Part shown: in pieces, positions 1 through 10,800 of the stretch | How positions within the stretch are numbered: position 1 is the stretch's first letter | How the letters are laid out: each line of letters starts with the position of its first letter | DNA from: Drosophila persimilis | Lineage: Eukaryota > Arthropoda > Insecta > Diptera > Drosophilidae | Direction of reading: 5' to 3' | Assembly (NCBI RefSeq): GCF_003286085.1 | Contig: NW_020825294.1 | Location: forward strand, 14,468,501-14,532,500 | DNA length: 64,000 bases | Program-made: the position numbers and the translations under genes | The notes under the pieces: generated by a model | What the model saw: the letters and a program-made list of their open reading frames with translations, nothing else | Told to the model about the DNA's origin: nothing | Database searches by the model: none

Positions 1-206
1 TGTCGTTGCTCTAGCTCTTATAGTCTTTGAGCACTAGGCGCTGATAGGGACGGACAGACAGACGGCTCAATCGACTCGGCTATTGATGCTGATCAAGAAT
101 ATATATCCTTCATGGGGTCGGAAACGATTCCTTCTGGACGTTACACACATCCATTTTCACCACAAACCTAATATACCCCAATACTCATTTTAAGTATCGG
201 GTATAA
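1..206 (-). mobile_element. DINE-1/ISY-like Helentron, 5' end (runs off window)
   Basis: Reverse-oriented copy of the repeat seen complete at 21283-22379. Its outer end is the 11-bp subterminal motif TATACCCGATA (reverse complement at about 190-201). Inward lie the conserved block around 'gatcagcatcaatagccga' and a short GACGGACA microsatellite. The inner part and 3' end lie outside the window. It is a non-autonomous, non-coding element. Confidence 0.8.
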
Positions 207-1086
207 AAATGGCCAAGTGAATTGTAAAAAATAGTTTGTGCCTTTTATAACATCAGTGCACAAGTACTAAGCGGACCAATCAAAATCTTTGATGATGTTA
301 TTAAGCTTCGCAAACTCGGCTTTACGAAAGCAGCGTTCAAATAGCCTACTGGACCGATCCAATACAGTTGGTAATATATCTAGCGACACTTCGAAAGTAG
401 GATGGTAGGCGTCTTCAGGTATAGTGGGCGGAAGGGCTTGGGTTAACAACACTAAGGTCGAATCCGATAGAAAGCACAGATCAAGCAATCGCCCCAGGGA
501 ATTTTTCACATGGTTGACTTGAGACAGGGACAGGTCAAGCAAGCCGTCAACAAAGTCATGTCGTGACATGGGCACTAGGATACTAGACTCGTTTACCGAA
601 GACCAAACAGTTCCTGGCAAGTTGAAGTCACCAAGAACTATCATACGATCTTTATCAGATAGCGAGGAAGAAACATCGGTTAAAGCGGACAAGTGCTGCT
701 CATAAATTGAGATATCCGAAGAAGGTGGGATATACGAGCAAGTAATGAATATAGCGAAAGCGGGAAGAATCAGTTTTATACACAGGAATTCCAGTTCCTG
801 TTGAACCTGGACTGTGAAGTGTTCCGACGTGAAGTAAGAGTCCACTGCAATTAGAACCCCTCCTGCACGTCGAGACGAACGGTCCTTTCTAAAAGTTGTG
901 TACCGACCTGCCAAAACCTCGGAACTAAAAATGTACGGCTTTAACCAGGTTTCAGTAAACACTATAACGTGGGAAGCAAATGCAACACTATCACGGAAAA
1001 AAATGCTTAGCTTTCTACGTAAGCCTCTATTCTGATAGGTTACGAAGGGAAGTTAGTTTTTTGGAAGGGTGGAATCAGGACGGGAA
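207..1086 (-). pseudogene. CR1-clade non-LTR ORF2 fragment (endonuclease domain)
   Basis: A 231-codon minus-strand reading frame (267-962) matches the endonuclease of the longer CR1-type element at 6936-10421. Shared motifs are TETWLKP, the [11 protein letters not shown] segment and the VLGDFNLPG motif. This is the apurinic-like endonuclease that nicks target DNA before reverse transcription. Only the endonuclease stretch is present; reverse transcriptase and ORF1 are missing. Nucleotide similarity to 8880-9715 extends past the frame to about 1086, where Helitron sequence begins. The proximal end abuts the DINE-1 terminus. It is a dead fragment. Confidence 0.8.
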
Positions 1087-1683
1087 GATGATGCCTTTGA
1101 GTCGTCAATGGATCATGTCTAGAACCATGGGAAATATAAGAGTACGGATTTCAGGGGAACAAATTCAAGAACACATTGCTGATGATAGTTTGAGCATGGC
1201 GCAGTTACGTGAATCACAATCGCAAGAGGCCCGAGATGAATGAAATGAACAAAGGCAACTAGAACGGAGAGTAACGCGCAGATACATAGTCGACAGACAT
1301 AGAGGAATTGACCAACAATGCCACAAACGTAGAGGAATTGACGAAAAACGCCAACAATTTTGTCGAGCATTTTAGACAAACACTTCCCTTTATTCCACGT
1401 ATGACGTACGCTGATGAAATCAGCGCTTGCTTGAAATCATCGCGACTGTGGCGTAATGTTAAAAAAGCACAGCTGACAGTGAACATGCGCGTTAAAATAC
1501 TTCAGGATCCATCTGCCGAAACTTTTTCTAAACAACTGTTAGATATTGGCGATGGGAAAGTTGATGCATAAAATTACAGACGGACCTCTGCACAATCATC
1601 GCCTCGCAATATACTCTCATCGATAACATATTTCCCGATATACATAGACAATGTGAAAATCATAATTGGCTGGCAGAAGGTTA
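1087..1683 (+). pseudogene. Helitron replicase-helicase remnant, internally deleted
   Basis: The first part reads RISGEQIQEH and SMAQLRESQSQEARDE, like the N-terminal region of Helitron replicases; a better copy is at 3970-4533. It then jumps to Pif1-helicase C-terminal sequence: TYADEISACLKSSRLW, LTVNMRVKIL, KQLLDIGDGKV. After a frame change near 1571 it continues with TDLCTIIASQ and NIFPDIHRQCENHNWL up to 1683. The whole centre (HUH nuclease and most helicase motifs) is gone, and stops and frameshifts are present. Family assignment is from recalled Helitron conservation. Confidence 0.65.
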
Positions 1684-1830
1684 GCATAGATTTATAAAGC
1701 GACGATCAACTACTACAAATATGCTAGAGTTCGCTTCTTTTAGCATTAAAGGCTTTCAAGGAAACTTACAGACGGATGTTCTTTACACTGATTTTAGCCA
1801 AGCATTCCATTCGGTTTGGTTGGCTGGCTA
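1684..1830 (+). pseudogene. CR1-clade reverse transcriptase fragment
   Basis: Plus-strand translation gives FIKRRSTTTNMLEFASF and then [16 protein letters not shown]. This is almost the same as the RT fingers region of the CR1 element read on the minus strand near 7985-8105. It is a roughly 145-bp scrap in the opposite orientation to the other CR1 copies, fused directly to the end of the Helitron remnant. It has no start, no catalytic YADD and no function. Confidence 0.75.
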
Positions 1831-1974
1831 TTTTTAACCGCTCCTTCGGGGCAGGTGATCTATGTGCTTCTTTTTGCTATGTGCTTTAAAAATTCTGCTT
1901 CGGAAACGGGGAAGCGCGGTGGACAGTATACTGCGGCTAGGTTTAAGTAACAGCTTTGAGTTTCGACAGAATTG

Positions 1975-2165
1975 ATATTTTTTAATTGGACGTTGATATA
2001 CAATGACTGCATCTTACAAGTGGCGATCCAATTACTGCACCATCAAGTGGCCCGTGACACCAACAGAGGGCTGTTACGCGCGGATGCGCTAAAGGCAGTC
2101 TTCCTCCCGCCCAATCGACCGAGAGCGATACTTTATGACGACGGTGCGTGGGTCGTGGCCTCCCT
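1975..2165. repeat. Dispersed repeat R, copy 1 (unclassified)
   Basis: About 170 bp, starting 'ttggacgttgatatacaatg', recurs with mismatches at 6645-6800. Shared blocks include 'gtcaagtggcccgtg' or a close variant, 'gctgttacgcgcgga' and 'cccgcccaa.cgaccgag'. No convincing protein, TIR or LTR ends were found. It could be the UTR of a retroelement. The following bases to about 2439 show nothing recognisable. Confidence 0.5.
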
Positions 2166-2439
2166 GAAAAACTCCTGGCTAGGTGGAGACTTAGAGAGGA
2201 AAGGGAACTGGTTTCGGTAGTGAAAAAGAGAATACAGTTTCAACGTTCCTATGGTCCGAGAAAGAGTGTTCTTCGAAGACCCGTCAGGATACAATTTTCC
2301 CTTTTATCTCGTGAGAGGCAAAAGTGAGGTACATGACCTCCTTACGATTCTTAATAATAAAGGTGGTATCACTTTCTAAGACCATATGAGTGGTCAGTAG
2401 ATAACTGAAAAGTTACTCACCTTTAATTTTTGTATCAGT

Positions 2440-3910
2440 GCTTTTCTACCTGCAAGGATTTGCGTTGGCGTCGTATTCTGCAATTAGGCCGATGTCCTTG
2501 GCCCCGCAGTCTGCTATTAGCGCTCGGAGGGGCGCGTAGGGAGCGATCAGCTTGGTCAGGACCTCTATATGTGAAGGTAGAAATTTTAGTCCTCAGACTG
2601 TAGACCCAGTTTCCGAGGATTCAGGGCACCCTTGGCTAGGGGGAACAGTAGAGCAGCGCATGCTGCCTAATAATGGTGGAGGTTTGTCGGCAAGAGTGTG
2701 ACATTCCTAAATGACTTTCAACTCCACCATTGTTTTTTCGACGTCGCTATCGGGGGACTCCACCTATTCCACGACATCGATGTGACTTAGACCCCTGTTC
2801 GTCGGACACGAACGACACATCCGGAGCCGGTTTGGGGGCCGTTGTCGGGGCCTCCCCCTTGCGAATCACAGATAGCTGCGGGTCTGAGTCGACCTCCGCA
2901 TGCCTACCTCTAGAGTCACACTTTTAGGAGGATATGAGAACCATTATGTAGCCGTAATCTACTATTCCGTCTGTTTAAGTGAGGAGCTCCAGCGACTTCA
3001 CGTTTAGGACGAGGATGATTTGACACCTCTGTCCTGTTACATCCTCCAACCAATCGGCGGTAAGAAGTTGGCGATTGCAGATTTGCAGTAGCCTAAGGAT
3101 CTTCTCCGGCTATGAGGCTTCTCCGAGACCCATGCTCTGGCTCTCAGTCTGCTGGGAACATCTTCCCATTTAACAGCCTCTAGCAGAGCGAGCGTCTTGG
3201 CAGACGATGGCTTTCACCTTGCCTTCATGCCACCCAACATCCTCACAGTTTGACGGTGGTCCGTCATTGTCCAGCACCTGCAGGAATCTGTCTTGGAGCT
3301 CGTTTTCCACCAAGTGCCATTTGTCCCGAGGGACATGACTGTCCTCGGCGCCCCTGTCCACTTGGCCCTGGGTGCCCCGAGTGACCCTGGGGACTTGCTC
3401 TTCGCTTTCACCTTGCCTTCATGCCACCCAGCATCCTCACACGTTGACGGTGGTCCGTCATTTTCCAGTATCTGCAGGAATCTGTCTTGGAGCTCGTTTT
3501 CCACCAAGTGCCATTTGTCCCGAGGGACATGACTGTCCTCGGCGCCCCTGTCCACTTGCCCCTGGGTGCCCCGAGTGCCCCTGGGGACTTGCTCTCCGCT
3601 TTCACCTTGCCTTCATGCCACCCAGCATCCTCACACGTAGACGGTGGTCCGTCATTTTCCAGCATCTGCAGGAATCTGTCTTGGAGCTCGTTTTCCTGTC
3701 CACTTGTCCCTGGGTGCCCCGAGTGCCCCTGGGGACTTGCCCCTCGCCACCTAAGCTAAGAACTAGTTCACCAGGTGGGTTTTCACCCGCTTGGCTTGTT
3801 GGGCTTGTCTGTGTAGCTGGATCCTCCGCTGAGAGTTGCCGCTTGTTAGGGGCCTTGGCCGCGCCGTTTCCGCGCCTTGGCTGGCCGGAATTCCGGAAAG
3901 ATTGAATAGT
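2440..3910 (-). pseudogene. LOA-clade (Bilbo/TRIM-like) non-LTR ORF1 plus ORF2 endonuclease scrap
   Basis: Minus-strand frames read as an R1/LOA-type ORF1. They give DKWHLVENELQDRFLQILEN and CEDAGWHEGKVKAI, then after frame changes KILRLLQICNRQLLTADWLE and VTGQRCQIILVLNVKSLELL (about 3000-3110). Around 2470-2560 another frame gives ALIADCGAKDIGLIAEYDAN, which resembles the endonuclease segment ending CDANAHH. The intervening ORF2 start is scrambled and reverse transcriptase is absent. The ORF1 segment is expanded by a 194-bp tandem repeat. Clade assignment rests on recalled ORF1 conservation and on the better LOA copy at 11810-14465. Confidence 0.55.
3211..3700. repeat. 194-bp tandem repeat, about 2.5 copies, inside LOA-type ORF1
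   Basis: The phrase 'ctttcaccttgccttcatgc' starts at 3211, 3405 and 3599, so the period is 194 bp. Units one and two are complete. Unit three lacks about 70 bp before 'ctgtccacttgtccctggg'. Copies differ by a few bases. As 194 is not a multiple of three, each unit shifts the ORF1 frame. Confidence 0.9.
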
Positions 3911-3969
3911 AACAAAGCCTCTGCTCAATCCCCTCGGCTAACGACTTTAACTGGGTCTTTGTAGGACAG

Positions 3970-4533
3970 CATGAATGTCGCTCGATTTCAAGAAAATCGG
4001 TCGAGCCATTTCGGAGAAGTGCCAATAAGTCGCAGATGGGCCAATTTGAGTCGTCAAACCATCAAGTCTAGAACCATGCGAGATATAAGAGTACGAATTT
4101 CAGGTGAACAAATCAAAGAAAACAATGCAAATGAGCGCTTGAGCATGGCGCAGTTACGTGAATCACAATCGCAAGAGGCCCGAGATGAACGAAATGAACA
4201 AAGGCAACTAGAACGGAGAGTGACCAACAATGCAACAAACGTAGAGGAATTGACCAAAAAAGCCAACAATTTCATCGAGCATTTACATAAAAAATGTTTT
4301 TTCGACTAGCATTCCAGTGTGAGCCTGATATTGAATACTATGCTCGTTCAAAAGAGGTTATTGGTACTTTTGAAAAGGAAGGCCCGCATTGTCATGCACT
4401 CAAATTTAAAAATGAGCCAGTTGGGATGAGTTCAGAGAGATCAGGAAAAGTACAAACAATCGAAATTGAAACACCACTTAAACTATTGCACGGTTTACTT
4501 ATCAGTACAGAACCAAATTCTATTGTTAAGTAA
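3970..4533 (+). pseudogene. Helitron replicase N-terminal remnant
   Basis: Translation gives RISGEQIKENNANERLSMAQ and REARDERNEQRQ-type basic repeats. A frame change near 4300 leads to FRLAFQCEPDIEYYARSKEV, KECPHCHALKF-like sequence (here EGPHCHALKFKNEPVGM) and then ETPLKLLHGLL. The CxxCxALKFKxE module is the zinc-finger-like region ahead of the Rep domain in animal Helitrons; here its first Cys is lost. No HUH motif follows. It lies just upstream of the first recognised VLCAD exon and shares about 150 bp with 1090-1260. Confidence 0.65.
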
Positions 4534-4689
4534 TCTTATATTTGATAAGTAAATCCCTGCATACTTATAGTAGAAAGTTATTTTTATTGAACTGAAAAAA
4601 ATGTTTCCTAGAAATAATATACATGGCAAAACAATGTTTGCCGGATCACCTAGTATATTTATATTATATTATATATTTATTACTTCCAG

Positions 4690-4891
4690 ACGGCTTTCAG
4701 TTGGTGACTTCAAACTAAGCACAAACCGTGATTCAAAACAATTTTCTGTAAAGGAGAATGAATCTTTCATGGCTAATATTTTTCGTCGGTCCTTAGTTCC
4801 CAAGCAAGTTTTTCCATATCCCGATGTGCTAAGCCTGGAACAAAAGGAATCGACTTGCAGTCTAATAGGCCCTTTTGAACGTTTCTTTTCT
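4690..4891 (+). CDS. ACADVL: VLCAD exon A (start of mature protein)
   Basis: The acceptor 'tattacttccag' precedes 4690; the first base completes a split codon, so an upstream exon must exist. It encodes [31 protein letters not shown] and GPFERFFS. The donor gtatgt is at 4892. A second possible acceptor (cag at 4698-4700) would shorten it by 11 bp and alter the phase. Upstream open sequence to 4601 is AT-rich and looks intronic. Confidence 0.88.
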
Positions 4892-7800
4892 GTATGTATA
4901 TTACTTTACATATTAAACATTCAGTACAACTTTACTCATTTAAGGAAATTAATGATGCTGCCCAAAGTGATGAGTCTGGAAAAGTAGACGAAAAAATCCT
5001 CTCCGCGTTATGGGAACTGGGTGCATTCGCATTACAAGTGGTAATATATTTGAAAGCTTGATAGTTTTAAATTACAACAGATTTCGTGAAAAATGTATAT
5101 AGCAACATACAACAATACAATTACAACATACAACATTTAATAGTTTCTGATATGTCCGTTTTTCTGAGACAAGCTCAAAAAGTTTCTTGAATATATTCAG
5201 GGGGAGCCGGGTTTCGCGTTTTTATACATGTTCCCGCTTACGCAAAATTCTGTTAAAAAACAAAAACAGCTAGCTTGGTTTTTTATAGAAAAACAATTTG
5301 ATAAAGACATCCTAAGATGTCTAGGAACTTTATAATACTAAGTTGAATATGTTTATACCCGATACTCATAAGGAGTCTAGTAGGCTTTGCACACTGAGTC
5401 CATCCCGGGGGAATGGTGGGATTTTTTGACAGATGTGAAACTCCGATTCACACTGGCACCATCCACCATCCGTCAAAAACAGCTAATGCCAATAACAAGT
5501 GCATTAAATTTGCGCGGAAGATTTATTAATTTTTGGTTCTTATAATGGATGATGAAGATGTAGCAATTATTTCGGCCGTGTTTCAACAGCAAAATATGCG
5601 AACAGCCCGATAACAGCAACAGTTCTGGTGATTTTAATCAGTCAGCAGAACAGATACGATCTGCAATCGCAAAATATTGTTTAGACCATAATGCAAATAC
5701 TTATTTATTTATATTTCTCAGCACTTCCAATAAATCATTCTGGAATTTTTTTGCGTGTGGATGAGGCTATCTTTTCCTGCCTCATATCATGTTCTTCCTT
5801 CTTCCTGTGAAGGTCCTTCTGCTGGAGCTACATGATCCGTCCAGATTCGACTCGATAATGTTCGAAAAAAACTCACTATTAAAGAATAAATTATGCACAT
5901 CAAAGCAATTACAGAGCATACCAATATTTGTTCTATGTTGGCAGTCGTCTGCCATTTATTCGCCACACACTTGCAACTTCAGCCTGGCAGACTCGGCCAT
6001 GCCGCATTCAATCTCATCGCCAGCCTTGAATGCATCCGAGCCATTGAGCATGATTGTTGTTGTTTTTTGTTTATTTTGTCACAATCATTGTTTACGTTTT
6101 CGCAGTGATTACCATTTTTTCGTTGTGAGTGACAATTATTCAGAGTTGCATTTGAAAACCATCGGCTAACTATCGCATAGAAACGTGCGGTTTAGGAACA
6201 TCCAAAATGGATGGCGGACTAACTGAGAAATTTTCAGAACGGCAAAACCTTACGGACCATCCCCGAAATGGATGGTCGATGGTCGTCAGTGTGAATAGCC
6301 TATAGGGGTATATTATATTTGTGGTGAAAGGATGTGTGTAACGTCCAGAAGGAAACGTTCCGACCCTATAAAGAATATATATTTTTGATCAGCATCAATA
6401 GCCGAAAGAATATTAGACTGCGAAAGTTCATCTCGAAAATTTCACCCGTAATAAGTTAAAGCCAGAAAACAAAGTAAAACATTTAAATTAACATAACATA
6501 AACAATTAATATGCCATCAAACAAACCAATACAATGAAAGTTTGGAAATCGCAGATATAGTATAGATTATAATAATATTTGAGTACCGCGTAATAATAAG
6601 TAGATTAGAATGTTTGATGTGGATTTTAAATAGAATTATTATCTTTGGACGTTGACATGCAATGACTGCATCTTTCAAGACGCGATGCAGCTACTGCACC
6701 GTCAAGTGGCCCGTGTGAAACCAGCGGAAGGCTGTTACGCGCGGATCCCAGGCAAAACGCAGCCCTCTTCCCGCCCAACCGACCGAGGGGCGCTGCCGCA
6801 TAACGCGCGGCGCGTAGCCGAGCCGAACGCGAGCATGCAAGAAAGATAGCTGTTAGACTAACGTTCGAGGAAAATTAGCACTAAACTTACTAAGAAACTA
6901 AGCATGCAATCAAAATACAAATACCACTACAATTACTAATTACTAGAAAGGTGTGTAAGGACTAGTAATTTAATAAGAGGAAGAAATTTAGTGGTGGATA
7001 TAATATGGTAGAGGGAATTATAATCCGAGCATAAGGCCCTAAACGGTTCATGCAAGGAATAATTCGATCTACAAAGTGGAAGGAACAACGGTATAAAATT
7101 TCTAGTCAGTCTAATAGGAATCGTGAAGATTATGTGGCTCAACAGATGAGGGCTTTCTATGTCACCCCTGATCAAGCTGTGCATAAATATCACAGCAAGC
7201 ATTTTTCTACGGTAAACTAAGGATGGGAGGATTACTAATAGTAGTCTACTAGAGTATGATGGGAGTCTCACACCCGCATCCCAGTTAAGGCCCCGCAGAG
7301 CAAAGAGTAAAAAGTTTTTCTGTACTGATTCTATACGGTCCTGGTGTACTTTGTACTGAGGGCACCATATACAGGAGCCGTATTCTAAGATCGGACGAAC
7401 AAGCGAGGTATAGAGTCTTTGTTATATAGGGGTCGAGGCATTCCTTTGACCACCTCTTTATAAACCCAAGCACTCCCATGGCCTTATTTACCATGGTAGA
7501 AATGTGTTCGGAAAACTTTAACTTGGGGTCTAACATAACACCCAGATCAATCACCAGGGTAATTCTCTCAAGAGAACCCCCAAATAGGGTGTATGGAGCC
7601 AACAAAGGGCTAGAACGATGAAATGTCATAACTTTGCATTTCGAGGCATTAAGGTGTAACAATTTTGCACAACACCATGACTGAAAGCTATTGAGATCGG
7701 ATTGCAAGCGAGAATGAAATGAAATGTCCTTGTACTGGACACAGAGTTTAAGATCATCCGCATACATAAGTACTCGAGAGTATGTTAATACTGAAGGCAA

Positions 7801-10800
7801 GTCAGAGTAAGGGGCCTAGATGGCTGCCCTGTGGTACTCCCGAAGAAACCTTTACTGGTAGAGTTTTTGAAGAGGACTCTTTGAGACCTAGAACAAAGAT
7901 ATCTAGAAATCCATCTCAGGAGGTTGGGCGGAAACCCTAAAAGGTCAAGTTTATGTGCTAAAAGGGAATGGTTTACAGAGTCGAATGCTTTAATAAAGTC
8001 GGTGTAAATAACATCCGTCTGTAAGTTACCTTGAAAGCCTTTAATAATGAAAGAGGTAAACTCTAACAAGTTCGTGGTGGTTGATCGCCGCCTTATAAAT
8101 CCATGCTGAGTTGGAGATATAAGTGACTTGCAGAGATGTTGCAAGTGCGGAGTTAAAACCTTCTCAAACAATTTGGGAATAGCGGATAACTTTGCTATAC
8201 CTCTATAATTTTTTGCATCAGACTTGCTACCTTTTTTATGGAGAGGAATTATAAACGATTCCTTCCAGATTGGGGGGAAGCAAGAGGAATCAATGGACAG
8301 GGTGAATAGTTTAAGCAATGGTCCACACAGAGCCTCGGCGCAGTACCTGAGTGCACAACCTGGAACCCCGTCTGGACCCGGTGAAAACACCGGCTTAACT
8401 AGTCGAAGATCATGAAGTAGGGAATATTCATTTAACAAGGGACTGAAAATGCCGTTCGACCTCGGTAATCCGTATGGGTACGGTTGACCAGAGTAGCTTT
8501 CCTCAGAATAGGTGGTTTGGAAAAACTGGGCAAAAAGATCGGCAATTGCCTGATCATTATTTGTCGACGTATTACAAAATGATAGCGAGGATGGGTGTGC
8601 GGACGTTCTACGCTTACTGTTTACGAAGCAGTAAAACTGTTTAGGGTCCTGAGAAAAACGTATCCTGCATCGAGATAGGTTGTTCTTATAGCATTGTGCA
8701 CTGAGAAAAGTTTGACCGAGCTGTTACATAACGAAAGTGAGAAGGAGGAGAGCCCACTTCTTGAAATTTTTTATTAAGTCTTGATTTTAAGTTTTTTAGA
8801 CTGGATAGCTCTTTGCTAAACCAAGGGGGTTTTCCAGATCTAATCGGACAAGAAAGCGGGACACAAAAATCTCAAAGTGTGCCAAGAGCATTGTAAAAAA
8901 TGTTTGTGCCTTTTGTGACATCAGTGCACAAGTACAAAGCAGACCAATCAAAATTCCTAATTAGGTTATTAAGCTTCGCAAACTCGGCTTTACGAAAGCA
9001 GCGGACACGTTCAGGTAGTCTACTCGACCGATCCAATACAGTTGGTCCAATATCTAGCGACACTTCGAAAGTAGGATGGTAGGCGTCTTCAGGTATAGTG
9101 GGCGGAAGGGCTCGGGTTAACAACACTATGGTTGGATCCGATACAAAGCATAGATCAAGCAATCGACCCAAAGAATTTTTCACATGATTGACTTGAGACA
9201 GGGACATGTCAAGCAAGCCGTCAACAAAGTCATGTCGTGACATGGGCACTAGGATACTAGACTCGTTTACCGAAGACCAAACAGTTCCTGGCAAGTTGAA
9301 GTCACCAAGAACTATCATACGATCTTTATCAGATAGCGAGGAAGAAACATCGGTTAAAGCGGACAAGTGCTGCTCATAAATTGAAATATCCGAAGAAGGG
9401 GGGATATACGATTACTTATATATAAGTAATGAATATAGCGAAAGCGGGAAGAATCAGTTTTACACACAGGAATTCCAGTTCCTGTTGAACTTGGACTGTG
9501 AAGTGTTCCGACGTGAAGTAAGAGTCCACTGCAATTAGAACCCCCCCTGCACTAAGAATGTCCGGCTTTAACCAGGTTTCAGTAAACACAATAACGTGGG
9601 AAGCAAATGCAACACTATCTCGGAAAAGAATGCTGAGTTTACTACGCAAGCTTCTTACATTCTGATAGGTTACTAAAAGAGAAGTTTGTTTTTTGGAAAG
9701 CAAGACGGGAAGTTTAGGTTGAGGGTGGCACACTGGAAAGATTTGTAAGGGATATGGGGAGCCTATTCTTCTTCTTAGCCTTAAACTCCTTCACCACCAA
9801 ATGCTCCGGCCAAAATTTTTCGGAGCAAATGGTGTCAAATTGAGTTGGGGAGGTGCTTATCCTAAACGAGTCTATCTCCCTGTCATAAGAGAAGTTGAAT
9901 TTTTCCACTTTTAAACCCACGGCTTTTATTTTGCTTTGAATAAAAGCAATTACATCATTATATGTGAGGTCAGGGGCCATCCGTGAAACAAAAACTTGTC
10001 GTTTTGGTGGGACTCCCACCAGTGGTTTAGTCACCACAGGCCTAGTAGCTGTGGCTGAGTGACGGGTAGCACTTGCAGATCCCGCGGAGTGACCTTTTTA
10101 CGCCTCGGAGACTCATTCAGCAGTTGCAGACTGCCAAATTGAGACTCCATGGCTAGGAGCCGATCGTATTGCTTTTTAAAGCCAACGGTCAGCTCCTTAA
10201 AGCCCTTCCGCGTCTTCCTCATAAATATGACCATGTCACTCTCCACCGCACGGCATGCCTCGCAACCCGTTAAGTTTAGCTATAGCATCACTCACGACGC
10301 CAGAAAATCCAGCGCATTTTGCGTGCTCTACGCTGTCGCAGAGCCAGCAGGGGACATTCGGCTAATCGTAAGTGATCTGCTTCTTACAGGTTTTCTTGGC
10401 GCAGACCACAGCGTAGTCCATTTTTATTATTTATTTATTTGCTCAAGAAAATTTACGAAAAAAAAGAAAATTTCCAAAAAGAAATTGGTATCAGACCAAT
10501 GTGCCAGACGACGCTCAAAGTGGAATTGGTAAAAATTGAGAGCAGAGTGGAGAGCGGTTATAGCGAGCGGTACTGAGTAGAGAGCGCTATTGCTCAGAAA
10601 GTTTAAAGAGAGAGAGAAAGAACAGTTATTGAAGTTGAGGTGATAACGGGAGAGTGATAAAACAACAAAAGCTGCAAGACGAGAGACGAGAGCTGTAATG
10701 CAATGTAATTTACTCACGTCAACAACACAAACATAACAACCCGACGCCGAACAATTTTAAGTTTAATAAATAATAATTAAACACAAATCAAAAGGCATGC

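Noticed and set aside
2730..2927. 65-codon plus-strand frame
   Set aside because: It overlaps, in antisense, the LOA-type remnant and has no start context or similarity.
10427..10717. 96-codon minus-strand frame upstream of CR1 ORF1
   Set aside because: Low-complexity Leu/Ser/Phe translation of purine-rich DNA; more likely 5' UTR.
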